DNA of 64,000 nucleotides. It comes from Euptelea pleiosperma. Its lineage: Eukaryota; Streptophyta; Magnoliopsida; Ranunculales; Eupteleaceae. The notes beneath the pieces were generated by a model. It was given only the letters and a program-made list of their open reading frames with translations, ran no database searches and had not been told where the DNA came from. The position numbers and the translations under genes are program-made. The first letter of the stretch is position 1. The number at the start of each line of letters is the position of its first letter. The stretch is from contig CM068552.1 of NCBI GenBank assembly GCA_035048495.1, forward strand, positions 27,716,154 to 27,780,153, written 5' to 3'. Of this stretch, positions 11,495 through 22,178 are shown in pieces.

Positions 11495-12775
11495 TTATTA
11501 ATATTCGCTCAAAAGTGCTTATTTTAAGCAATTATCCTTTTAGCGTTATTGCATTCTCCTACGTAAAATACTCTATTTACCTACTTTTCTACGTAAGAGT
11601 CTCTTGTGTTGCGTAGAACACACTTTTCTGGACGAAATGGTATATTTGCATGCATTAAACACATTTTCGGAAGTCTAGACATGTAGTCATTCTGATAGAG
11701 TCTCATTACGCGCTTCTTCTGTCGCAGGAAACCCCGATGGGACAATTCTCGAGACTTGCGAGCCCACATCGATCAGGAAAGCCCATTATCAAAGCTTAAA
11801 GAGCCCACATGCTATGACTAAAAGATATGGGCCAACTATGAGGACCAAAAAGCCGGCCCAAAGAACGAAGAGAGCAGGAGAGCCAATGACCAAGAGACGG
11901 ACCAAAGCGTTTAAAGCCACATGAGTCAGCAAAGAATGATAGTCGACTCTACTGGAGAAGCGTGAGGATGGTCACAGTGAAGACCAGGGTTCCAGACCCT
12001 CCGCCAGTGCTTTTTTCCATTTTTTTGATACTTTTTCTCTCATCTCTTCTTATTCTCTCTCTCTCTTCATCTCTCGATCCTCGAATCTACTGACCTAACC
12101 CCAGAACTCCTACCCATCGGCTCTATCTCATCTCCCTTAGCTTTCTGACCATTGGATCTTCAATCGGACCGTTGGATCTTCAATCGGACCGTTGGATCTC
12201 TCTAGATCCGTCGATTTATCAATCTGGGTCCCAATCAAGTCACCATCCATCCGATCGCCATCAGACTGTCTGTCACATCATCTTGTGAGATGATGGACAT
12301 CATCAATCCATATGGGCCAGTAGCCGGGCCCATCTTCATCGACCCGCTGTCCGACCAGTTAGTGGACCCCGCGAATTTCAAAATAATTTTAATTAAATGG
12401 GGGGTCCACTAATTGGGGAGATTCCCCATGGAAAAGTAGGTTTTTACTTTAAAAAAAAAAAAAAAAAAAAAAAATTTCTTATTTTTTTTATTTTTTTTAT
12501 TTTTCAAAAACCCCCTATTTCCATTAAAGGAAATAGGGAAGCTTTAAAAGAGGAGAAGGGAGGGTTCGTTCGAACCCTAATCCCCCTCCAATCTCTTCCT
12601 CTCCTTCGCCCAAAACTTCCCCGACGTTTTCGGCGCTTTCTCCTCCTTCTTCTTCTTCTTCTCCTCCACTCCTTCCTCTCCGGCGAGCCACCACCGGACT
12701 GGTACGCCGGCTCCACCTTCTTCTTCTTCTTCTTCTTCTTCTTCTTCTTCTTCTTCTTCTTCTTCTTCTTCTTCT

Positions 12776-12807
<32 letters not shown>

Positions 12808-13963
12808 CTCTTCTTTTTCTTCTTCTCGTCTTTACGCCGGAGTTGCTGCAACTCCGGCCTGCTGCTTCTCCGACTGAACGGCCAACAGTCCGGCGAACCC
12901 ATCACCCTTGCCACCTCCTCTCTAAACCCACCACGTGCTCCCTTCACGATCTGGTTGGAGGTGCGTCCCTCCTCCATTGCTGGTCCAAACGGACTGGTTG
13001 TGCACACCGTCAGCCACCTCCATCTTCAATACCGCCTGCGCCTCCTCTCCCTCTTGCCGCTGCAAGTGTATCACGGCTTCAACTTCAATCTCCACGTTCT
13101 TCCCTTCATCACACACAACCTTGCCGCCATCACCATTCCAGCTCTAAATCGTTACCGCCCCCCCCTTTCTCCATACTTACAGCAAGAAGAGGAAGCTGCT
13201 CTCCAGCCACCACCGTTTCTCTCCACAGCCGCGCGCACCAGCAAAAACTCCTTCAACGCTTCAATCACAGCCGCTCCACCACTCCTTCGTCTTCACTGCC
13301 CCTTCTCTCTCTTACGAAAGAACAAAAAGAAAAGAAAAAAAAAAGAAACAAAAGAAGAGAGGAGGTGAAGAAGGAGCCGTACTCACCTGTCCCCGTTCGC
13401 CTTAGCCCCTTGCATCCATTGTCGCCTTCACCTTACCGCCAGCCACCATCCACCGTCTCCATCAGTCCACAACATTGTGGACAACTACTTTGTAGTCCAT
13501 AATGAGTTTCTCTCTCTCACTCTTAACTCTCTCTCTCTAGTTTGTCTTTATCTCTAAGTTTTTTTTTAATTTCAGCTAGTGGATGTTTCTTTATGTTTTA
13601 AGATTCAATACATTGTAGCTCTTTTTGGATTAATGAAAACTAGATTGGATTTATTTGCAATTTTTTTTTCTCTTGATAATGTTGAGTTCGTTAATTAGAA
13701 TCCTCTCAAACATTTGTTTAAAAGCACTTTGAAACACCACTCTCACCCCTCCATCTTTCTTAGTAGCAATTTCGACCAAAAAAAAAAAAAATCTGTCATT
13801 TCATGTCCTTGACTTGCACATACTAACCCCGAGTGCGGATCGACATCCGACACGAATCCCTATACAAAAATATATCAATTTTGTAGGATAATCGGATAAA
13901 AACTACAAAAATGTGTTAAAGTTAGGGTCGTTCTATCAACGACGCGGAAAAACCCGACTTTCA
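11495..13963 (+). mobile_element. E1 Athila element: 3' LTR
   Basis: The 3' end at 13963 (...CGACTTTCA) and the last 694 bases match the 5' LTR at 1398-2094. The start near 11495 is inferred from the preceding G-rich tract. The LTR contains a direct repeat of 'ATCTTCAATCGGACCGTTGG' type near 12149-12200, a poly-A run at 12451-12474, an almost perfect TTC array at 12718-12797, and the conserved U5 stem-loop at 13833-13853. Open frames here, including a poly-Phe/Ser-rich one at 12397-13368, follow from the microsatellite and are not credible genes. Confidence 0.65.
12718..12797 (+). repeat. (TTC)n microsatellite in E1 3' LTR
   Basis: About 26 perfect TTC units are followed by imperfect CTT/CCT units to about 12825. 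The array lies inside the LTR, upstream of the portion present in the 5' LTR, so it cannot be compared between the two ends. Confidence 0.95.
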
Positions 13964-14639
13964 GAATACCACCACCAGCAAGCATCACTGTCAGTGCTGC
14001 ACCTTGCAACCCCGACAAGCAACTCTTCCATGAGACGCCTCTACTACCTTATCCCTTGCAAGTGCATCTCCACCACCAATTTGCTGGTCGTGAACACCAA
14101 GCTGTGCAGACCAGTCCATCTCAACGACCGGCAGTCCATCCTCCTTCCACATGCGTCATCTTATGTTCCACCATCATCCCAAACACCGATCCCAATGGAG
14201 AGCTTTGTTCAATGGTAAGGTTCTTCTCACTTCTACTTCTTCTCTCTACCTTTCTATCTAGGATAGTATTTTCTCTCTCTAAAATCTCCCTCTCTAATTA
14301 GTTTTTTTTTTATCAACTTTACTTGAATCTCGATTGTATGCATTGTAGACAATTCTGATTTAATAAAGAATTTTGGTTATGAGTTGTGTTTGGATTATTA
14401 AGTTCTCATTCCTATTTTGATCAATATTGTTAATATGCACAGTTCTGTTAAAAATCCAATCAAGATTGTTTTAAATCTCACCCCACTATTCTAGCAATTT
14501 CCATGTTTAATGTGTTCTTATTTGTGCTAACGCGACTAATCCCGAGTGCGGATCGACATCCGACACGAGCCACTGTGCAAAATAGCCTATTTTACAAGTT
14601 GAAAGTCTCGGATAATTACACGAAAAAATTCTACTTTCA
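13964..14639 (+). mobile_element. Athila-group LTR fragment (LTR-b)
   Basis: The sequence following the E1 3' LTR has the same LTR layout: donor-like GGTAAGG at about 14215, a CT-rich stretch, a U5 stem-loop at 14546-14566, GATAATTACACG and a terminal ...CTACTTTCA at 14639. It is not a copy of the E1 LTR. The likely reading is that E1 inserted into this older relative. Its end at 14639 abuts a minus-strand copia LTR, so LTR-b itself inserted into that copia LTR. Confidence 0.65.
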
Positions 14640-15534
14640 ACAATCCCAAATAGTCTCTTCCAAACACTTAGAGCATTCACAACGAATTCTCAGCTTTGCT
14701 CTGGTGAAGCTCTCACAAATTCCAGATCTCTGGACTTACAGAATGATAATCAAGTAACGTAAAGTAGAGATCTCTTGATTGGGTTGATTCTAATAGAGGG
14801 AGACAGCTCTAATTTATAAGCAGGCCTCCCTTTGTTAGAACCGTACCGAATATAGCTGTTTGAAGGGCAAAAATATGCTTCTAATCACATAAAAGATTTT
14901 GTCAAATGAGATCCAAAACTGGCGGGGTCGACCGCATTGATGGCCAGTTGACTGAGCCTTCAGTCGGTCGCCCGCTCAGGCTTTCAGCCAAATTTCTCAA
15001 ACCCGAGAGTTAGGGTCGACCGGACCATTTTCGTCGGTCGATCGGACCTTCGGTCGCCCGCACAAAAGGCCGGTAAGCCGGACAATTTTGTCCATAACCG
15101 AATTTCTGAGAATTCATTTTCTCATCGCATGAACAATCCCTAACAAACACTTAACCATCTAGGGTAAATCAATATCCGCTTGCAAAGCGCGGTTTTACCC
15201 TCAGATATGCATAAGTAATAACAACATGAGTTTCTTCATAGTTGAACATTCGTTGAGTGAGAACGTACTTGAGCTTTTGACTTTGTCTATAGTTGAGCTT
15301 GATAACTTAACTTTGTCTTCAGTTGAACTTGATAATCTTTACTTTGTCTTCAGTTGATCTTGAACACTTGGTTTGTCTTTTCTTCAGCTTTAATCCTTCT
15401 TTGGTTTGTTTTGTCGAAATCTACTTGATATTTGACACTTTAGTCTTCAGTTGAATTGAGGCACAGTGACATGTATAAAAATACCAATACCGAAAAACTA
15501 AGTATTCCTGGGATTTGACAACCGAGGCTTTTCA
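14640..15534 (-). mobile_element. Inverted copia-1 LTR fragment
   Basis: Read on the minus strand, 15534 to 14640 matches the start and first 60% of the copia-1 LTR at 20672-22178, beginning TGAAAAGCCTCGG. GGTCGACC palindromes are at 14936-14943 and 15014-15021, and a TATA box (minus) is near 14812-14818. The rest of the LTR is cut off by LTR-b. Bases 15535-15539 (ATAAT) flank its start and are not a polypurine tract, so this end behaves like an outer 5' LTR boundary. Confidence 0.75.
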
Positions 15535-15711
15535 ATAATTTTTAACTTTATCCATTAAAAAAGACCAAACCTTCCCAAATTACTTCTTGGGTTATCAAAC
15601 TTTCTTATTTTTTGACTTTTTCCAAATAAAAAAGAGCCCTAATAATATTTAATATGTTGAATATATACAGTGGCATTTTGGACATTGACAACTCTTTCAT
15701 GCTTAACGTTT
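15535..15711. other. Short AT-rich spacer, origin unknown
   Basis: This 177-bp stretch lies between the inverted LTR and the truncated copia pol. It resembles neither the LTR nor any coding part of copia-1. It may be original flanking DNA carried in by an inversion. Confidence 0.4.
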
Positions 15712-18180
15712 AAGAATTATCAAACTATTTGTGGGTCGTGCTTAAAAGGAAAACAAATTAGAAACTCTCACAAAAAGATAAAAAATATTGGTACCTCTAG
15801 AATTACTTCATATGGACTTAGTTGGACCTAATAGAATTGAAAGTCTTAGAGGAAAAAGATATTTCTTAACTATTGTTGATGATTTCTTGAGATTTATTTG
15901 GGTAGCTTTTCTTAGAGAAAAATCTGAAGCATTTGATGAACTCATGAAGATTTGTAAAAAGATCCAAAATGAGAAAGGTTTGACTATTCTCAGAATTAGA
16001 AGTGATAATGGGAGAGAATTTGATAATCACAAATTTGATGAATATTGTGATAAAAATAGGATTAAACATGAATTCTCTGCAGCCAAAATACCTCAGCAGA
16101 ATGGTGTGGCTGAAAGAAAAAAATAGGACTCTTGAGAAAATGGGTAGAGTTATGCTTACTAGCAAAAATCTAATAGGAAATTTGTGGGCTGAAGTAGTAA
16201 ATACTGCATGTTATACTATCAATCGTGTTTATTTGAGAACATGGACATTACAGACAGCCTATGAAATTTGGAATGGAGTTAAACCAAATGTGAAGTATTT
16301 TAGAATTTTTTAGAATATTTGCTATATGCTAAGAGACAGAGAAAACCTTGGAAAGTTTGAATCCAAAAGTGATGAAAATATTTTTTTAGAATATTCTACC
16401 AGAAGCAGAGCTTATAGGATCTTTAATAAAAGAACCTTAACCCTAGAAGAATCTGTTAATGTGGTCATTAATGATGAATCTCCAGAAATTGTTGATAATT
16501 CAGAAGAGTTGGTAGAACCTACAAATATTGAGAAAGGTGAAACTGTTCATAACCCAGAAAAACTCAGAAAATGGAAATACATTAAAGATCATCCTATTTT
16601 AGAAATTATTGGAAACAAGGATAGTTGTGTGTGTACAAGAAGTCAATTGAAAAATATATCAAGTTATTTGTGCTTTTCCTCCAAGATTGAACCAAAAAAC
16701 ATTAAAGAAGCTCTCTTAGATGAGCATTGGATAAATGCTATGCAAGAAGAGTTGAATCAATTTACGAGAAATGGTGTTTGGTTTTTAACCCCTAGACCTT
16801 TGGATAAAAATATGATATGAACTAAATGGATATATAAGAATAAACTTAATGAGAACAGAGTTATAACTAGAAACAAAGCCAGATTAATGGCTCAAGGATA
16901 CTCTCAAGTTGAAGGGATTAATTTTGATCAGACATTTGCTCCAGTGGCTAGACTAGAATCTATTAGGATTCTTTTAGCATTAGCCTGTGTTTTAAAATTT
17001 AAACTCTATCAAATGGATGTTAAGAGTGCTTTTCTGAATGGAATTTTAGAAGAAGAAGTCTATGTAGAACAACCAAAATGTTTTGAAAACCCTCGTAAAA
17101 GTAATCATGTCTACAGACTTAAGAAAGCCCTGTATGGGTTGAAACAAGCTCCAAGAGCTTGGTATGAAAGATTAACTCAATTTCTATTAGAAAATGGATT
17201 CACAAGAAGAACTGTTAATAAAAATTGTTCATTAAGAAAAGAGATAATGATATTTTAATATCCCAAATATATGTTGATGATATTGTTTTTGGCTCAACTA
17301 CTGAGATACATGCTTTAGAATTTGCTCAAGCCATAAAATTTGAATTTGAAATGAGCATGGAAGGTGAACTGAATTTCTTTCTAGGTCTTCAAGTTAAACA
17401 ATTAGAAAATAGCATTTTACTTTCTCAATCTAAATATTCTAAAGAATTGCTTAAAAAATTTAGCCTAGAATTATCTAAATCTGCTCACACTCTTATGAGT
17501 ACTAGCATTAAACTTACCAAAGATTTAAGTGGTAAATCTGTTGATCAGACTCTGTACAGGAGTATGATTGGTAGTCTCCTCTATCTCACAGCTAGCAGAC
17601 CTAATATTGCTTTTATCAATCTGATAAGAAAGAATCTCATCTCTCGGCTGTTAAAAGAATCATTAAATATATCAGTGGTACTATTGAATACGGTCTTGAG
17701 ACTAACAGTGAAATTACTGGTTATTCAGATGCCGATTGGGCAAGAAATGCTGATGATCATAAAAGCACCAGTGATGGGTGTTTCTATATTGGAAATTATT
17801 TGGTTGCTTAGCACAGCAAGAAACAGAATGCTATATCTTTGTCTACTACTGAAGCATAATATATTGCTGCAGGCAGTTGCTGTGCCCAGTTGATTTGAAT
17901 GAAACAAATGTTGTTGGATTATGGAATCAATCAAGAATCTATGAATTTATTCTATGATAATACGAGTGTGATCTGTATTTCTAAAAATCTTGTACAGCAC
18001 TCTAAAATCAAACACATAGATATCAGACATCATTTTATTTGGGAGTTGGTTGAAGAATAGATAATTTCATTAGAGTATGTAAATACAGAAATTCAACTAG
18101 CTGATATTTTGACTAAACCTTTGGATTCGCTCAGATATGAATATCTGAAAAAATCTATCGGAATCTGTCCCATTGATTGA
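15712..18180 (+). pseudogene. pol: copia-1A pol (integrase, RT, RNase H), 5' truncated
   Basis: Similarity to copia-1B (53454-55906) starts at GAATTATCAAACTATTTG and ends at a TGA at 18178-18180. The integrase core shows MDLVGPNR, RSDNGREF and PQQNGVAERK (D,D,E). The RVT_2 reverse transcriptase shows [35 protein letters not shown] and YVDD at about 17270-17281. RNase H shows SLLYLTASRP, YSDADWA and QLADILTKPLD. Frameshifts lie near 16124, 17225 and 17610, and there are several nonsense codons. Gag, protease and the first part of the integrase region are missing. The strong similarity over 2.4 kb places it in the same copia family as copia-1B. Confidence 0.85.
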
Positions 18181-18821
18181 TTTGTGTTGGTACTGACTGA
18201 AATATTCGATTATCATTAAAAATCATAGTTTCAATATTTCAGTTAGTCTTTGAGTCTAATCATTTGAAATAATGATTGACTAACATTGTTTGAAAATTTG
18301 TTGTGGTATTTCAATTATTTGAAAATCTTGATTGTTTGAAAAATTTATGTTAATTTGGGATGATTTTTTATTTAAAAATGATATTCACAAAAGTCAGGCC
18401 GTCGGAGTACATTTTGAGGTGTTTGGGTTTTTGAATTTATAGTTTGCGATGTTGGGTCGACCGAGCAAAAGGTCTGGTCAACCAAAGGAATTTTTTGTGT
18501 GTGATTTGATTATTTGCGGGATGGTCCGACCGAACAAGTCCGGTCGACCGACCATTATGAGCGGTAGACCGTGCCTCGCACCCGAATGGCTTATATTGTG
18601 AGCGGGAGAGTCGACCCATGTCCGGTCCGCCGACCTTGTTTATAAATAGGTTCTAATCGTTTTTGGGTCATTTGAAACCCTTTTTGGAACCTTAGAAATT
18701 GTTTTTGGAGTCTCCCATCTTCTTTAAGAAATCCTTTAGCACTCTACTCTAATAACTTTGTAGAGATTCTTATTCTCACCACTTAAAAATTTATGTGGTG
18801 AAATTTCTCTGTGATTTCTAA
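18181..18821 (+). promoter_or_regulatory. Internal promoter-like region for copia-1A third ORF
   Basis: Between pol and the third ORF lie GGTCGACC palindromes at 18455-18462 and 18542-18549, related GACCG/GGTC arms to 18617, then a TATA box (TATAAATA) at 18641-18648. The ATG is 174 bases further on. The LTRs of this family have the same order: palindrome cluster, TATA box, leader. The promoter role is inferred. Confidence 0.5.
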
Positions 18822-19970
18822 ATGGCTTCAAAGGGGAAAAAAGCAAGAGGGGAGTCATCTTCTAGTGATCCCTATCCCCTTAGCTTGTTCATCAATCCTA
18901 TGGCTAGGGCGAGCTTTTTGATGAACTATATCAAAAGAGCCATTGCCATTGAACGTGGAGTTATCAAGAAAGAGGTGACAATGACTGGGATTCCCAACCT
19001 TCTTAATTCGGTAGGTTGGTTTAAACTTTTGTCATTTTCTAGAGTTGCATATCTTGAATTAGTCAGGATGTTCTATTATAATTTGAACAATCATGATCCA
19101 GATGGTTCATTTCTTTATTCTGAGGTTCGAGGTGTTCATTTTAAAATTATATTATCTTTGATCTCAAAGATAACAAGTCTTCCTTGAGTACCTAATGGAG
19201 GAATTTTCCCCCCTTCCCTACCTTTCAAGAACAAAAAGGCTGTCTCAAGAGCCATTTGTGGGAAGGTAGTTTATTGGACATCTGATTTGGCTACAAGGGA
19301 ATTACTTTCCATGTATCATTTGCTAGGGTTGATCTTCTCCTACAACTTGGTCCCAAAGGCGGGACATCAGAGTGAGATTGGACCCTATATCCAGTATCTT
19401 CTATATTGTGTCTCTCAGGGCATGAAAATCTGTGGTCCTTCAGTAATTTTTCATCTCATGGTTGAGAATTTGGTGATTGAGAATCGCAAGCCGTCTTTGC
19501 CTTTTGGCATTTTAGTTTCAAAAATTCTAAGTCATTACAAAGTTTTTATTTTTGACTCTGATGAAACCCTACATCCCATCTCACCGATCAATCAAGCTAC
19601 TTTTACCAAGATGTTGGTTGGTGAATTATCTATGTCTGTTCCTGCTTCTGCTTCTGCTTTAGGTTCTGGATCCTATCGTTCCTCTGTATCTGCATGTATT
19701 GTAGGTCTCTCGTCCAAGTTGGACAATCTTTGTGCGTCGATAGACAAATTTTCTCGTCGTTAGCAATGTATAACTTCATTCCTTAGGTCTCAGCACCTTG
19801 ACTATCCAAAGTCTTCATCTGAGGAGACGACCGTGCCTTCAGCAGCTGGTGATGATGAAGATGAAGATGAAGAAGAAGATGAAGATGAAGACGAAGATGG
19901 AGAAGAAGAAGAAGATGATGTAGAGGACGATGATGGTGATGATGATGCCGACGAGGATGATTATGACTAG
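18822..19970 (+). pseudogene. copia-1A third ORF (envelope-like / plant transposon protein type)
   Basis: A 382-codon frame starts at ATG 18822 and ends at TAG 19968-19970, broken only by TGA at 19185-19187 and TAG at 19761-19763. The N-terminus is basic and polar (KGKKARGESSSSDPYPLSLF). The middle part (VRMFYYNLNNHD, VRGVHF, GGIFPPS) resembles the 'putative plant transposon protein' domain seen in extra ORFs of plant LTR elements and sometimes called envelope-like. A Ser/Ala-rich segment leads to a short helical stretch (SSKLDNLCASIDKFSRR). The last 40 residues are almost all Asp/Glu. I see no convincing transmembrane segment, so a true envelope role is doubtful. A diverged copy is at 56494-57643. 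Confidence 0.65.
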
Positions 19971-20671
19971 AGCACGCTTTGCTTTTTCTCTTTTTATAGA
20001 TCAATAGTACATGTTACATGTTTTGTGGATGTATTTTTTATATACTATTGGTCTGTACTATTTGATACTGATATACTTTGATTACTTTGTGTGGATGATG
20101 GATATGGTCATTATGTTGACCGGTTTATTTTATGATATATTTTGATATATTTTGGTATGATTTATTCCTAGATGATTGATTTGCATTGCTTTATATTCTT
20201 TATCATCACAGGTTGGAGTTCTTCTATTTGTTAATGTATGACAAAAAGGGAGAGAAATCAATTATATTTGGATAATATAGGTAACACTTGTTGCTTTTCT
20301 ATCTTATTGAACTGCTTGTCATAAAATATCTGTGATTCTTACTTAGTTTTATTTAACTAAATGTACTGAGAAGACGTTTTTGGTATGATTTGGACTAATA
20401 TACTAATAAGAAGCTATTGTCAAAGATTTTTCTGTCAAGTTGATTTTTTTGTAGCAACAGGGTGTTTGCAATAAGTGTGGTACCAATCACGATACTAATC
20501 GCGAGCTACAGCGTTGCATCCTTGTATCTTCATCCTTCCAAGAAAAGCTATTTGGGCAATTAACTTATTGTACTTAGGGGGAGCATTATTGATTTATTTT
20601 GTATTGGGCTAAAATTGTAATATAATTGGGTAGGTATTTGTTTTTGTCCTAGCATTGACAAATGGGGAGAT
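19971..20671 (+). other. copia-1A 3' untranslated region and polypurine tract
   Basis: No gene is seen. The region ends in AAATGGGGAGAT (20660-20671) immediately before the LTR start TG, the expected polypurine tract. A second purine tract, CAAAAAGGGAGAGAAA, lies near 20231-20246, about 430 bases upstream. Confidence 0.65.
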
Positions 20672-22178
20672 TGAAAAGTCTTAGTTGTCAAATCCCAAGA
20701 ATACTTATTCTTCGGTAATGGTATTTTTATATATATCACTGTGCCTCAAATCAACTGAAGACTGAAGTGTCAAAGATCAAGTGGACTTTGACAAAATAAA
20801 CCAAAGAAGGATTAAAGCTGAAGAAAAGACAACCCAAGTGTTCAAGATCAACTGAAGACAAAGTCAAGTGATCAAGCTCAACTAAAGACAAAGTCAAAAG
20901 TTCAAGTACGTTCTCACTCAACGAACGTTCAACTATGAAGAAACTCGTGTTGCGGTTACTTACGCTTATCTGAGGGTAAAACTGCGCGTTGCCAGCCGAT
21001 ATTGATTTACCCTAGATGGTTAAGTGTTTATTAGGGATTGTTCGTGCGACGAGAATAGGAATTCTCAGAAATTCGGTTATGGACAAAACTGCCTGGCCGA
21101 CCGGCCTTTTGTGCAGGCGATCGAAGGTCCAGTTGACCGGCCAAAATGGTCCAGTCGACCCTAACTCTCAGGTTCAAGAAATTTTATTGAAAGCCTGAGC
21201 GAGCGACTGACTAAAGGCTCGGTCGATCGGCCATCAATGCGGTCGACCTCGCCAGTTCTGGATCTCATTTGAAGAAATCTTTTATGCGTTTAGAAGCACA
21301 TTTTGGCCCTTCAAATGACTATATTCAGTACGGTTCTAGCAAATGGAGGCCTGCTTATAAATTAGAGCCCTCTCCCTCTATTAGAATCAACCCAATCAAG
21401 AGATCTCTACTTTACGTTACTTGATTATCTTTAAGTCCAGAGATCTAGAATTTGTGAGTGCTTCACCAGAGCAAAGCTGAGAATTCGTTGTGAATGCTCT
21501 AAGTGTTTGGAAGAGACTATTTGGGATTGTTATTCTACAAGAATCTTCTTCCAAGAAGAGGATTACTCTTGGCAGAGTGTCTGTCGGACGAATTCTTCTC
21601 CAAAAGATTTTCTATTCGATCGTATTCATCTAGAGGTAAGCGTTTCTATGAACCAACACCTTTTGATAGAATTCAAAATTTGTGAATTCTATTATTTTGT
21701 GATTGGTGGATGAGTGTGGACTCATTTAACTAAGTTGTGGATTGTAGATTCAAGAGAAAATAATTTCTCTAAATAAACTACTAGCCTAGGCTGACTCTCT
21801 AGGTGAGCGAGAAACGATTCTCGTTAGATTAAAACTAAGTATAATCTTAGTTGGTTGATTATTTATTTCGATTGAAAATATTATATTGCATGATTGAAAT
21901 AATATAATACTACTCGTGTGAGTATTGGACAGTGGATGTAGGTGCAGAGTCACCGAACCACTATAAATCTGAGTCTCGTGTGATTTTGAATGTTTGCATA
22001 ATTGTTTCTCATTTTTCTCATACCTATGTTCTGTGGATGATTGATATATTAATTACTTGATCTTTTTCCGGCTTGTGTGATCATTAAATTTTAATCCATA
22101 AAGAATTTGTAGAGGATTTAAAAATTGTCCTATTCACCCCCCTGTAGGACTTAACCTGGTAATTAATAGGGAATTTCA
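20672..22178 (+). mobile_element. copia-1A 3' LTR
   Basis: This 1507-bp LTR runs from TGAAAAGTC to ...GGGAATTTCA. It contains a palindrome-rich cluster at 21096-21248 (a perfect GGTCGACC at 21241-21248 and several GACCGG/GGTCGATCGG relatives) and a TATA box at about 21356-21363. The same LTR occurs at 49509-51029, 58317-59629 (truncated) and inverted at 14640-15534. The right flank is ATTAT (22179-22183). Confidence 0.9.

Noticed and set aside
12397..13368. A 323-codon open frame in the E1 3' LTR, with a 167-codon one antisense
   Set aside because: Both are produced by the TTC array and CT-rich composition (poly-Phe and poly-Lys stretches). They lie in an LTR and have no recognisable domain.
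19783..20004. His-rich antisense ORF
   Set aside because: It is the reverse of the Asp/Glu-rich tail (GAT/GAA repeats) of the copia-1A third ORF.
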